64,000 bases of DNA from Labilibaculum sp. (GTDB taxonomy: Bacteria > Bacteroidota > Bacteroidia > Bacteroidales > Marinifilaceae). A program made the translations under genes and the position numbers. A model generated the notes under the pieces. The model was not told the origin of the DNA. It made no database searches and was given only the letters and a program-made list of their open reading frames with translations. Where the stretch lies: the NCBI RefSeq assembly GCF_963664555.1, contig NZ_OY761461.1, forward strand, positions 1,302,001 to 1,366,000, in the 5' to 3' direction. This document shows, one piece after another, positions 24,933 to 33,835 of the stretch (position 1 is the stretch's first letter; every line of letters starts with the position of its first letter).

Positions 24933-25688
24933 TTACTTATCCAGCTCACTAAATACTCTTTTTAAGAGGTCATTAACCCTTTTTAAAGGGTCTTTTCTGA
25001 TTAACTTTTCTTCATCTGCAACTTTAAGAAATAAAGCATTAAGAGCTTTTTCGGTCACATATGCATCGAGCTTGGTATTTATTGGCTCTAAACGGGCTAA
25101 CTTTCCGGCAAAACTTCCTGCTGCAGCATTGTAATTTTTCGTTAATAAACTCCACGATTCATTCGTAGATAAATTAGCAACCAGCTTTTTATCTAAGGAA
25201 GCCTTTACTTTGGGCATAAACAGATCTTTTAATTTACTTTGAGTTTTATTTTGAAGATATGTGGTTGCAGCATTGTTCTCTCCTTTAAGTATGGCAAACG
25301 CATCGGCAATTGTCATTTCGGTAATTGCTGAAACAAATATCGGTGCCGCTTCAGAAACCGCATCTTCAGCTGCGCGATTAAGTCTAAGAACTACCTTATC
25401 TACTAATTCTGCACCTCCAGGTATCAAATTAATGTTTTTAGTAATGCTTTGTGCCTCTGGAGGCAGTAGTATTTTAATCAACTCGTCTTTGTAGAAACCA
25501 TCCTGTAAGGATAACAGGTTCGATGCATTCTTACTACCAATTTTTAATGCTTCTTTTAATCCAGAGCTGACTTCGTTGCTGGATAAAGGTTTTGGCTGTG
25601 AGAATTCATACTGATCTATGAAAGGCTGCAACTCTGCGCAAGAAGCAAATAGGAAACTAATTAATATGATTGAGATTGTTTTGTGCAT
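24933..25688 (-). CDS. DUF4197 lipoprotein
   Basis: A predicted lipoprotein of 251 residues (lipobox FASCAE, acylated Cys16). The mature part is the all-helical DUF4197 domain: SSGLKEALKIGSKNA, a region ILLPPEAQ, then RLNRAAEDAVSEAAPIF and a C-terminal TEKALNALFLKVADEEK segment, in the usual order. Function is unknown; members are periplasmic and found in Bacteroidota and Proteobacteria. It stands alone, with no clear terminator. Confidence 0.85.
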   Translation of the reverse strand: MHKTISIILISFLFASCAELQPFIDQYEFSQPKPLSSNEVSSGLKEALKIGSKNASNLLSLQDGFYKDELIKILLPPEAQSITKNINLIPGGAELVDKVVLRLNRAAEDAVSEAAPIFVSAITEMTIADAFAILKGENNAATTYLQNKTQSKLKDLFMPKVKASLDKKLVANLSTNESWSLLTKNYNAAAGSFAGKLARLEPINTKLDAYVTEKALNALFLKVADEEKLIRKDPLKRVNDLLKRVFSELDK

Positions 25689-25761
25689 AATTTTGCTTTA
25701 ATGAATTTGTTTGTTTTCAAGCGCGGCAAGGTATCAAAAAATGATATGAAATTCAATAAGA

Positions 25762-25789
25762 AAAGCCTGCACAATTTTCTGCAGGCTTT
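25762..25789 (-). terminator. Terminator of the unknown secreted protein
   Basis: A 10-bp perfect stem (AAAGCCTGCA / TGCAGGCTTT) lies just past the stop of the leftward gene; the T-run on that strand is short, so strength is uncertain. Confidence 0.65.
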
Positions 25790-25806
25790 ACAATCGATAG
25801 TTGTAT

Positions 25807-26694
25807 TTACTCGGTTATTGCTTTCATAAAATCTTCTACATCCCCAGGGGTACTCATTATTTTCATAAATGTTCCCATAGTTAGTTCTGGCCAGTACAAG
25901 GCAAAACGATATTTACCATGCAGCATACTTGCCTCTTTTCCTTCCAGGATAATTTCATAAGGCATAGCTGCGACATGATCTTCTCCAATTATTGGAAGAA
26001 ATTGTTTTTCTCCATCTTCAGAGTCTAATAAACCGATTCCAAATACGGCTATGTTTTTGTCTTCAAATATTTGTTCGTAAATTAAATCAGCATTTCCTTT
26101 TCGAGCTTTTAAATTTTTACGGATAGTTTCTAGTCCGGCTTCGAATGATTCGAATTCATTTAAAACAACAGGATCACTAAAATATGGCATCATCATTTTG
26201 TAATGATACTTTTTTAGTGAGCTTTCTTTCACTTCTCCGCCAAATGGAGCGAACTCATCACCTATTGTTGATAGTGATTTTTTAACATCAGAAGTAATCT
26301 TGGAAAGCAAAGGTTTATCTGTTTCGTAGTTACTTAAATAGGCGCAAAAAACATAGTCTGGGTTAACTATACTTACTGTAGTGCTTTCTCCTTTTTTTAC
26401 CAAACCAATTTTAAGAATACTGGCCAAAGCGCCTCTGTCTTCTGATTTTAGGCACAATTGGCTTAGATCATTTCGGGAAAAGCAAATAACGTAAAGTTCT
26501 TGGTTTACGCCAGGTTGGTATTCGCCCAATACGGTAAATTGGTTTGCTTTAAGATTTTGTTTTATGCTTGAAACCAGTGAAATGATATCCGTTTGTGAGG
26601 TTCCAACCTTAAAGAAAGGAGACATTTTATTTTCTTGTGCATTGCTAATCTGTATCCAGGCAAAGCAAATCAGAATTAGGATTATTTTCTTCAT
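25807..26694 (-). CDS. Secreted protein of unknown function
   Basis: A 295-residue protein with a clear signal peptide (MKKIILILICFAWIQISNA). I do not recognise it with certainty. The first 110 mature residues contain an alpha/beta segment (SSIKQNLKANQFTVLGEYQP, then YVICFSRN and TTVSIVNPDYV) that faintly recalls DUF302, but key landmarks cannot be confirmed. The C-terminal half (YHYKMMMPYF, FGIGLLDSEDG, AMPYEIILEGKEA) is unlike anything I can name. It is probably periplasmic and stands alone. Confidence 0.6.
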   Translation of the reverse strand: MKKIILILICFAWIQISNAQENKMSPFFKVGTSQTDIISLVSSIKQNLKANQFTVLGEYQPGVNQELYVICFSRNDLSQLCLKSEDRGALASILKIGLVKKGESTTVSIVNPDYVFCAYLSNYETDKPLLSKITSDVKKSLSTIGDEFAPFGGEVKESSLKKYHYKMMMPYFSDPVVLNEFESFEAGLETIRKNLKARKGNADLIYEQIFEDKNIAVFGIGLLDSEDGEKQFLPIIGEDHVAAMPYEIILEGKEASMLHGKYRFALYWPELTMGTFMKIMSTPGDVEDFMKAITE

Positions 26695-27146
26695 AGTATT
26701 ATTTGTAGTTATTAAGATGTTTAGAAGTTCTAATATATAAATATGAAAATAGATAGACTGTGCTGGAAGAAAGAAATTTTAATGGTAAGTATTATTCTAA
26801 ATGTGTTCATCGACAAAAACTTCAATTAATATGGCACTTCCCAATCTATTTTAAATGATTGTAAATTGAGGTATTATTAATTTTGCTACATCGAATCTTT
26901 TACTGAAATTTGATTTTCCTTCCAAAAAGGATGTAAGAATCGGATATTTAAATTGGGCAATATGAAACGATCAGGTAAAAAGTGTTACATTCAGGAAGAA
27001 TGAGTGTAATTTGGGAGTTTCATATGACCATAAAATAAAAAATATAAACAGATGAAACGTCCATGCTAAGGTGATTTTGACATACAGGGGATGATTATTC
27101 CAGCATGGTAAGTTCCATCTGACCTTAATCAAAAAATTGTAAACAG
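26695..27146. other. Gene-free 450-bp gap with a 13-bp direct repeat
   Basis: No gene is visible. Near the right end the 13-mer TAAACAGATGAAA occurs at 27045-27057 and again at 27140-27152, where it includes the start codon of the next gene. Between the copies is an inverted pair CCATGCT (27061-27067) and AGCATGG (27102-27108). The first copy also opens a five-codon frame (ATG to TAA). The rest is AT-rich and unstructured. Confidence 0.4.
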
Positions 27147-27830
27147 ATGAAATGGATTTTATTGCTTGTGAGTTGGACCAAGGAGGAGAAGAAAAGATTT
27201 TCATCCGATAAAGAGGCAATTCATGAGTTTGCAAACTGGCTTTCTCATGGACTGGGCTTGCTGTTTGGTATTCCTGCAGGAGTATGGTTGTTAAGTATAG
27301 CTTACAAAACGCAGAATATTTACGGATTTACATCATGCATGCTCTTTGTTGTCGCATTTAATTTACTATATGCTTCATCAACTGTTTATCATTATATGGC
27401 TGGAAGTCCAAATCGTAAATTATTTCGAAAGTTCGATCATATTAGTATTTTCTTTATGATTGCAGGAACTTACACGCCTTTTCTTGTTATTTATTTAAAT
27501 AATCAGGTTGGTAGACTCTATTTGATGATTTTGTGGGGATTGGTGGTTGTTGGAATATTTTATAAAATATTTTTATTAGGAAGATATCGTTGGATTTCTC
27601 TCATGTTATACATATTTATGGGTTGGATTCTGTTTTTTAATTTCTCTGCGTTTAGTTCATCTCTGCCTGCTTTGTGTTTGCAGTGGATAATTGCAGGCGG
27701 TATTTTTTATATGTTGGGTGTGGCTTTTTATGTTTGGAGAAAGTTGCCATTCAATCATTTTATATGGCATTTATTTGTTTTTTCAGGTAGTGTTTCTCAC
27801 TTTATTGCGGTGTATTATTGCATTTTATAG
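27147..27830 (+). CDS. Hemolysin III / PAQR family membrane protein
   Basis: A 227-residue seven-helix membrane protein of the hemolysin III (TrhA/YqfA, PAQR) family. The metal-binding signatures are present: EFANWLSHGLG near the start, SSTVYHY (about 78-84), FDHISIFFMIAGTYTPF (about 97-113) and HLFVFSGSVSHF at the end. Bacterial members are linked to membrane-fluidity homeostasis and some may be ceramidase-like hydrolases. The start used gives a hydrophobic lead-in (MKWILLLVSW); an inner GTG a few codons on is possible. A palindromic element begins right after the stop. Confidence 0.85.
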   Translation: MKWILLLVSWTKEEKKRFSSDKEAIHEFANWLSHGLGLLFGIPAGVWLLSIAYKTQNIYGFTSCMLFVVAFNLLYASSTVYHYMAGSPNRKLFRKFDHISIFFMIAGTYTPFLVIYLNNQVGRLYLMILWGLVVVGIFYKIFLLGRYRWISLMLYIFMGWILFFNFSAFSSSLPALCLQWIIAGGIFYMLGVAFYVWRKLPFNHFIWHLFVFSGSVSHFIAVYYCIL

Positions 27831-27832
27831 CA

Positions 27833-27924
27833 GAGGCTGACTCAAAATAGGGAGGGTCGATTCTTAGATATACTGATGTTTCTCTATATTGAATAAAAAA
27901 AAAGTTTGTGTTTGAGACAGCCTC
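27833..27924. repeat. Small inverted-repeat element (GAGGCTGWCTCAAA ends)
   Basis: A 92-bp non-coding element has near-perfect ends: GAGGCTGACTCAAAA at the left and, reverse-complemented, GAGGCTGTCTCAAAC at the right (13 of 15 match). It sits between the PAQR gene and a convergent small gene and could fold to end both transcripts. Only one copy is in the window. Confidence 0.55.
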
Positions 27925-27945
27925 AGGATAATTTTATTTCTGCAG

Positions 27946-28272
27946 CTAACAAATTCTGCAGTTTTTAACATACCAGGAAACAGAATGCTCATTGTTGTCG
28001 ACCAATTCTTTTATAATTTTTCGATCATCCCAAACAGCACAACAAGAGGTTGATTGATTTAGGGCTTTCGTCAATTTTGACCAACGATCCATGATTTCCA
28101 TGGTTAGAGAACTTTCGTACTCCTTGAATACTTCGATAGCACATGAACCACAAAAATGTAATTGATTTTCAAGCGGTTTAAGATTTTCGTTTTTGGTGAA
28201 AATGTGTTCGCCTACCTTAAAAAATTCATTCTCTTTTAATTGAAGAGTTAATTTTAAGTCAATTGTAGTCAT
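27946..28272 (-). CDS. Small cysteine-containing protein of unknown function
   Basis: I do not recognise this 108-residue cytoplasmic protein. It has cysteines in pairs or near-pairs (FCGSCAIEVF, STSCCAVWDD, KNCRIC at the C-terminus), which could bind a metal or a cluster. The N-terminus is amphipathic beta (TTIDLKLTLQLKENEFF) and the rest helical. It is a lone leftward gene. That it is coding is likely from composition and its defined ATG; function cannot be stated. Confidence 0.55.
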   Translation of the reverse strand: MTTIDLKLTLQLKENEFFKVGEHIFTKNENLKPLENQLHFCGSCAIEVFKEYESSLTMEIMDRWSKLTKALNQSTSCCAVWDDRKIIKELVDNNEHSVSWYVKNCRIC

Positions 28273-28437
28273 AGGTTTGGATATTAGGGTTTGCTTCTTT
28301 TTTTCTTTATTTAAATGTTGTGGGTTTTTCTTTTGTTGTCTGATAATCTGATCTTTCTAATACGTAATTAAAAATAAGCAATTTTAAAGTCACGAAAAAA
28401 TAAAAAATCATTAAGGATAGAATTCTTTATTTAGACC

Positions 28438-28462
28438 AAAAAAAAAGCTTCCCGAAGGAAGC
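28438..28462 (-). terminator. Terminator of tnaA
   Basis: A 6-bp stem GCTTCC / GGAAGC with loop CGAA is followed, on the leftward strand, by a run of nine T. Confidence 0.85.
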
Positions 28463-28494
28463 ATTTTACTGATGATGTATTTTCTGATTTTTTA

Positions 28495-29874
28495 TTAGTC
28501 GATTTTTTGTAGTTGAACAGTGAAATGTCTCATAATTGGGGCTTCGTCAATAATTTTAAACCCATGTTTAATTTCATTTCTTCGATCATAAACATTTTTT
28601 AGAGCAACCGCAACAACATCCATATGGTTGTTGGTATAGGTTCTTCTGGGAATTGCCAGGCGCAGCAACTCCAAAGCCGGATAACGGTTTTCTCTCGTTT
28701 CAGGATCTCTATCGGCTAAAATTGTACCAATTTCAACACCGCGGATTCCAGCTTCTAAATACAATTCACAACCTAAAGTTTGTGCTTGATACTCTTCTTT
28801 TGGTATGTGAGCTAATATCTTTTTGGCATCAACAAAAATTGCATGGCCTCCTATTGGTTTTTGAAACGGAACACCAAATTCCTCTAATCTGCGGCCTAAA
28901 TATTCTACTTGTTTAATACGGGTTTCAAGATATTCAAATTCAGTTCCTTCATCAAGACCTTGTGCCAGTGCATTCATATCACGTCCCGACATACCTCCGT
29001 AGGTAACATATCCTTCAAACATGATGTTGTAGGTAGATGCTTGTTTCCAAAGGTTTTCATCTTTCATCCCGATGAATCCACCCATGTTTACAATCGCATC
29101 TTTTTTGGAACTCATCGTTGCCATGTCGGCATAAGAATACATTTCTTTAACAATTTCTTTAATTGTTTTATCTTGATATCCTTCTTCACGGGTTTTAATG
29201 AAGTAAGCATTTTCGGCAAAACGAGCAGAGTCAAAACACACAGGAATTTCATATTTAGCCGCCAATTCTTTAACGGCTTTTATATTAGCCATTGAAACAG
29301 GCTGACCACCCGAAGTATTGCAGGTAACAGTCACAATAATCATTGGTATTTGTTCTTTTGGATAAGTAGAAAGAACTGATTCAAGTTTAACAAGGTCAAG
29401 GTTTCCTTTGAAAGGGTGATCGATTACTGTGTCAAAAGCTTCATCAATTGTACAATCAACAGCTTTTGCTTTTCTGAATTCAATATGTCCTTTTGTTGTG
29501 TCAAAATGTGAGTTTCCCGGAACAATATTTCCTTCTTTAACCAATACTGAGAACAATACATTTTCAGCAGCCCGGCCTTGGTGAGTAGGCAGGAAATGAT
29601 CGAATCCCATGATGTTTTTAACAGCTTCTTTCATTTTGTAGTAGGAGCGTGCACCAGCATAACTTTCATCTCCCAACATCATTGCCGACCATTGTTTATC
29701 ACTCATTGCTCCTGTACCTGAATCGGTAAGCAAGTCAATAAATACCTGATCACTCTTTAGATTAAAAAGGTTGTAATTAGCTTCTTTAAGCCATTGTTCT
29801 CTTTCTGCACGAGTGCTTCTTTTGATGGTTTCAACCATCTTGATTTTATATGATTCTGCGAATGGTAATTTCAT
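28495..29874 (-). CDS. tnaA: Tryptophanase
   Basis: A PLP-dependent lyase (459 residues) that splits tryptophan to indole, pyruvate and ammonia. The PLP lysine is K258 in MSSKKDAIVNMGGF. Family landmarks are IDLLTDSGTGAMSDKQW, PTHQGRAAEN, FDSARFAENAYFIK and the C-terminal PRRTYTNNHMDVV. GIRGVEIGTILADRDPET matches tryptophanases rather than tyrosine phenol-lyases, which read differently at that place; assignment rests on this. No tnaC-like leader peptide or tnaB permease is seen. It is monocistronic with a clear terminator. Confidence 0.9.
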   Translation of the reverse strand: MKLPFAESYKIKMVETIKRSTRAEREQWLKEANYNLFNLKSDQVFIDLLTDSGTGAMSDKQWSAMMLGDESYAGARSYYKMKEAVKNIMGFDHFLPTHQGRAAENVLFSVLVKEGNIVPGNSHFDTTKGHIEFRKAKAVDCTIDEAFDTVIDHPFKGNLDLVKLESVLSTYPKEQIPMIIVTVTCNTSGGQPVSMANIKAVKELAAKYEIPVCFDSARFAENAYFIKTREEGYQDKTIKEIVKEMYSYADMATMSSKKDAIVNMGGFIGMKDENLWKQASTYNIMFEGYVTYGGMSGRDMNALAQGLDEGTEFEYLETRIKQVEYLGRRLEEFGVPFQKPIGGHAIFVDAKKILAHIPKEEYQAQTLGCELYLEAGIRGVEIGTILADRDPETRENRYPALELLRLAIPRRTYTNNHMDVVAVALKNVYDRRNEIKHGFKIIDEAPIMRHFTVQLQKID

Positions 29875-30357
29875 AATGTTTCTTTGTTTATATTATTGTG
29901 GTGTATGGCCGTGTAATTATCTATAGGATATAATTCTCCCATATCAATTATGTGCTTTTTGTAAATGTATACGTAAAAATTTGAGGCAGGATGCCCCGAG
30001 CGAATCTAGAAGTGAAACTCGTCTCTGTTTTTAATGTTAAGGTAGACCTTGTGTGTCAGTTTTGGAAGTTGGTATTTTGTTTCCATAGTTTCTGATTTTC
30101 TACTTTCGCCAAAAATAGAATAAATTCTGCGGAATAAAAAGGAGAATAGGATATTTAATGCAAACGTTTGTTTCTTGGAGCCCTTTGTTGGAGTTTCAAA
30201 AACTCACAATTTTTAACTTAAATGACCAGCATTATTTTTTTTATAAAGAAATAATTTCAACAAATTTGCATGTGCCGTATTTAGTTGGCATTTTTCTTAT
30301 TCAATAAGATTTTCCATTAGCCATTTAACTATTTAAAGAAGTAAAGATCATTGCCCT
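29875..30357. other. Gene-free gap between tnaA and the DUF3078 gene
   Basis: About 480 bp between divergent genes with no coding potential that I can support. A leftward TATTTTTG (30110-30117) fits the -7 box and would give tnaA a leader of about 230 nt, but no -33 box backs it. I see no riboswitch-like structure. Confidence 0.35.
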
Positions 30358-31989
30358 ATGATTCGAGTTTTGTGTGTTTTGCTAATTCTGCTTCAGTCAT
30401 TAGTTTCTTTTTCTCAACGAAATGTTAAGAGAGATTTTGTTTTTCCTGACAAAATAAAATTGGATAAATCTGTTTATCAACTCAAGCAAAATAAGGCTGA
30501 TTCAATCAAGTATTGTTCCAATGATACAGTTTTAGACTTACTTGTTGATCCTTTGCATCATATAGACAATGTGGGGTTTCGATTTGTAGTTCGTGAATTG
30601 GATATGAATTATTTAAAAAAGAAACATCAGACCGATTCTGTTCAGGATGCAGTGAATACTTTATTGCAATACGTTAAAAATGACAGTATTCGGGATATGG
30701 TTTACTACCTGAAGAAATACATTGAAACACGAAAGACTGAAGTGGCACTCCGAAAAGTGAAAAAACAAATGGAGTTGGAAAAGGTGTTGAGTTACCAGCC
30801 TGAATTATTAAAACCTGAAGAGTTGGATACAGATGATTCTTGGAAGGCTCATGCTTTGGAAGAATTATTTGAATATGTCGAAAATGATCCGGTTCATCAA
30901 TGGATTCGGGAAATTAGCAGAGATTCAGTACTATTAGGCGTGAAAAATTATCAGAATGATTCAATTAAATTCTGGATTAATAATGGGAAACAAGATTTTA
31001 AACGATTTTGGTTGAAGAAAAACAGAAGAGATTCTATTGGGATATGGGTTCAGAATACCAAAGATCGATCGGTTCGCATTCTTGTTGATGATGATGTATA
31101 CCAGCAATCAGTTCAAAAATCAAAAATGAGAGGAACAAGAGTGAAATTGGAAGAGAAAATTTCTAGCGATCAGTATAGTTTAGCTAAATTAAGTAAGTAT
31201 AAACGCTATTCTCAAAAATGGAAATTAGGTGCAACCATCGGTTTGTCATTTAATCAAGGTCATGTAAGTGATAGCTGGGCCGGAGGAGGTGAAAGTTCAA
31301 TTGCAACCATATTTACCACCACTGGTTTTGTGAATTATAATTATGGGAATCATAGTTGGGAAAATAAATTGGATGTTAAGTATGGTCTTCTAAAATCAGG
31401 GGATAATGGCTTTCGCAAAAATGAGGATAGAATAGAATTCAACACTAAATATGGACAGAAAGCTGTAAAAAAGTGGTACTATTCAGCACTCTTTAATTTA
31501 AAGACGCAGGCTGTTAGAGGTTATGTGTATCCAAATAATGCTGAAAGAATATTGAAATCATCCTTTTTTGCTCCTGCCTATATAATCGCTTCGGTTGGTA
31601 TGGATTATAAGCCCAAAAAGGATTTTTCCATTTTATTATCGCCAATTGCCGCTAAATATACCATTGTTCGGGATACAAGTCTAATTGATCAAACAGTTTT
31701 TGGTATCGATGAAGATAAGAAAGTAAAAAAGGAGGTTGGTTCCTATGTTAATGTATTTCATAAGACAAAATTTTGGGGCGATTTGATTTTAGAAAATAAA
31801 TTAACACTATATTCCAATTACACCATGAAACCTAAAAATGTAGATGTTAACTGGGAATTAACATTATTAATGCCAATTAATCAATACATATCTACAAAAT
31901 TGTCAACTCATTTGATATCAGATGATGACACAGGCTCAAAAGTACAGTTCAAAGAAAATCTTGAGGTGGGAATCAGCTATCGCTTTTAG
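30358..31989 (+). CDS. DUF3078 outer-membrane beta-barrel protein
   Basis: A 543-residue secreted protein. A signal peptide ends near SFSQ. Residues 25-290 are helical and charged and include repeated DSI/W-type segments (DSIKFWI, RDSIGIWVQ). The last 250 residues form the DUF3078 barrel: GLSFNQGHVSDSWAGGGESS, then YNYGNHSWENKLDVKYGLLK and WYYSALFNLKTQ, ending in the aromatic YRF expected for outer-membrane barrels. Function is unknown. The N-terminal repeat region is not part of DUF3078 and is much longer than usual for the family, as far as I recall. Confidence 0.82.
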   Translation: MIRVLCVLLILLQSLVSFSQRNVKRDFVFPDKIKLDKSVYQLKQNKADSIKYCSNDTVLDLLVDPLHHIDNVGFRFVVRELDMNYLKKKHQTDSVQDAVNTLLQYVKNDSIRDMVYYLKKYIETRKTEVALRKVKKQMELEKVLSYQPELLKPEELDTDDSWKAHALEELFEYVENDPVHQWIREISRDSVLLGVKNYQNDSIKFWINNGKQDFKRFWLKKNRRDSIGIWVQNTKDRSVRILVDDDVYQQSVQKSKMRGTRVKLEEKISSDQYSLAKLSKYKRYSQKWKLGATIGLSFNQGHVSDSWAGGGESSIATIFTTTGFVNYNYGNHSWENKLDVKYGLLKSGDNGFRKNEDRIEFNTKYGQKAVKKWYYSALFNLKTQAVRGYVYPNNAERILKSSFFAPAYIIASVGMDYKPKKDFSILLSPIAAKYTIVRDTSLIDQTVFGIDEDKKVKKEVGSYVNVFHKTKFWGDLILENKLTLYSNYTMKPKNVDVNWELTLLMPINQYISTKLSTHLISDDDTGSKVQFKENLEVGISYRF

Positions 31990-32101
31990 GAGGATAATTT
32001 CTGGCGATTATTTTTTTTATCAATATAAAAGATGTTTTAAAACCTTTTTTACTTACTGTAAAAAATACTAATTTTCTGAGCTAAATTTAAAGTATAAATC
32101 G

Positions 32102-32569
32102 ATGAGTTTAATTTATAGAGTACCTGGTGTTGGAAGAATCGAGATTGACACTTTAGTTGTTGATTCGAATGGAACATTAACAGTAAGGGGTGAAATTGTT
32201 ACTGGTGTGATCGAAAGAATACAGCGTTTACAATCCTTTGGTGTAAATGTTGTAATGATTTCTTCTGATCAAAGAGGAAATGCACGTGAATTATCTGATT
32301 CTACAGGAATTACCTACTACGAAGCCAATAACTCGAGAGAAAAAGAAGATATATTGCTTTCATTAGGAAGTAACAAGGTTGCTGCAATTGGTAATGCTCG
32401 AATTGATATTGGGCTGTTTGTGCAGTCAGTTGTTTCTATTGCTACATTGCAGGGCGAAGGCATTCATAAAGATGTGATTGATCATGTGGATGTAATTGTT
32501 CCCTCTATTAATGATGCCTTGGATTTCTTTTTGGATGAAGACACATTTATAGCAACTATGAAACGTTAA
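32102..32569 (+). CDS. HAD-superfamily protein resembling a soluble P-type ATPase domain
   Basis: A 155-residue stand-alone HAD core. Motif I is VVDSNGTLT (about 20-28): the nucleophilic Asp is present, but the second Asp of phosphatases (DxD) is Asn, as in P-type ATPases where it is Thr (DKTGT). Motif II is the Ser of MISSD; motif IV reads AIGNARIDIGLF, with one acidic residue in the place of GDGxND. The soluble P-type ATPase-like family has this form and no assigned substrate. It stands alone with its own terminator. Confidence 0.75.
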   Translation: MSLIYRVPGVGRIEIDTLVVDSNGTLTVRGEIVTGVIERIQRLQSFGVNVVMISSDQRGNARELSDSTGITYYEANNSREKEDILLSLGSNKVAAIGNARIDIGLFVQSVVSIATLQGEGIHKDVIDHVDVIVPSINDALDFFLDEDTFIATMKR

Positions 32570-32593
32570 TTTTTTTTTGCTAAAATAATTTAG

Positions 32594-32621
32594 AATCTCC
32601 TTCTGGGAGATTTTTTTTTTG
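32594..32621 (+). terminator. Terminator of the HAD gene
   Basis: A 7-bp stem AATCTCC / GGAGATT with a five-base loop runs into a pure T-tract. Confidence 0.85.
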
Positions 32622-32667
32622 CTTTACTGTAAATACAGGGGTGCTTTTTTACAAAAATGATATTTAT

Positions 32668-33102
32668 ATGGATATGCTTTTATTTATTGTTTCAATTGTT
32701 GCGATAGGCTTTGGAATTTATTGGTATTTTATTCATATTCCTAATTATACAGGCTATGTCTCGGTTGATGGAGAAGAATTAAAAAAATACAGCAAACCAG
32801 AAGAACTATTTGCTTTAACTCAAAGTCCTGTTGATAATATTTGGATAGTAGATACCCGGGAGGAAGAATATTTTCTATTGGGGCACATTCCAACTGCTAT
32901 TAATTATCCTTTTGATGAAATTGAAAATAGATATGCCGAAATACCTTTGGGAACTAAGCTGATTTTTTATTGCGATTTAACATTAAAATCTCAAAATGTC
33001 ATTAATTTTTTAGAGGAAAAAGGCCATGTTCAAATGATGAATTGGGGCAAATACAAATTTTGGACCTATTCTGAAATAGTAGAGGAGGATATATCCATTT
33101 AA
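32668..33102 (+). CDS. Membrane-anchored rhodanese-like protein
   Basis: A 144-residue protein with one N-terminal membrane helix ([18 protein letters not shown]) and a rhodanese domain (about 40-140). Landmarks are [18 protein letters not shown], the usual CH2A region, and the active-site cysteine in [11 protein letters not shown]. The helix should leave the domain on the periplasmic side or tethered to the membrane. A GTG 27 nt upstream is in frame, but the ATG used puts the helix at the very start. Its last four bases overlap the convergent macro-domain gene. Confidence 0.82.
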   Translation: MDMLLFIVSIVAIGFGIYWYFIHIPNYTGYVSVDGEELKKYSKPEELFALTQSPVDNIWIVDTREEEYFLLGHIPTAINYPFDEIENRYAEIPLGTKLIFYCDLTLKSQNVINFLEEKGHVQMMNWGKYKFWTYSEIVEEDISI

Positions 33103-33596
33103 AGTAAACTTTTATAAATGCTAAGGTTTTCATCATCGAAAATGCAAAATATAATTTTGCGAATGGATTTTAGTTGTTTCGCTTCTTCCTGAATTGTTTT
33201 AATTGCTATCTCGGCGGCGTCTTTTTTTGGAAAACCATAAACTCCAGTGCTGATATTTGGAAATGCAATGCTTTTTAAATTTAGATTGTCGGCCAATTTA
33301 ATGCTGTTCTTGTAGCAATTTTGAAGGAGTTGTTTTTCATTGTGATTTCCTCCTTTCCAAATTGGCCCAACGGTATGAATAACATGCTTCGACGGAAGTT
33401 GGTAAGCTTTGGTTACTTTTGCTTCACCGGTTGGACAACCATTTAATTTTTTACATTCTCGTAATAATTCAGGTCCTGCTGCTCGATGAATAGCCCCGTC
33501 AACACCACCTCCGCCAAGCAGGCTCTCATTAGCTGCATTTACAATGGCATCAACTTGTAATTTGGTTAGATCTGATTTTTCAATTAAAATTTCCAT
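33099..33596 (-). CDS. Macro domain protein (O-acetyl-ADP-ribose deacetylase-like)
   Basis: A 165-residue macro domain, the fold that binds ADP-ribose. Clear motifs are [21 protein letters not shown]... starting at residue 19, then HTVGPIW and [14 protein letters not shown]. This set matches YmdB/MacroD-type hydrolases that remove acetyl or ADP-ribosyl groups, including the aspartate in GGVDGAIH. It stands alone on its strand. No toxin or sirtuin gene is beside it. Confidence 0.9.
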   Translation of the reverse strand: MEILIEKSDLTKLQVDAIVNAANESLLGGGGVDGAIHRAAGPELLRECKKLNGCPTGEAKVTKAYQLPSKHVIHTVGPIWKGGNHNEKQLLQNCYKNSIKLADNLNLKSIAFPNISTGVYGFPKKDAAEIAIKTIQEEAKQLKSIRKIIFCIFDDENLSIYKSLL

Positions 33597-33835
33597 TGTT
33601 GCAAAGAATAATAGTTTAAATCAAGTTTTTTTAGTGCATGTATTTCTAATACAGACTTCTAATTTCTAACTTTGTAGATTAGCTTAAAATTAATAATTCA
33701 AATTCATTATAAAAAATGACCCGAAATCGATTGCAATTCACTGATTGTGAAATTGTTTGTTCGAGATTGAAAAAATATTTTTACTTTAGCCGAGCTAGCC
33801 AAGCAAATTGATTGAAATATATTAAATTGACAATT

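Noticed and set aside
33667..33674. TAACTTTG as pfkA promoter
   Set aside because: A -7 match alone, 162 bp from the start and with no -33 box; a second weak candidate lies at 33756-33789, so I could not choose.
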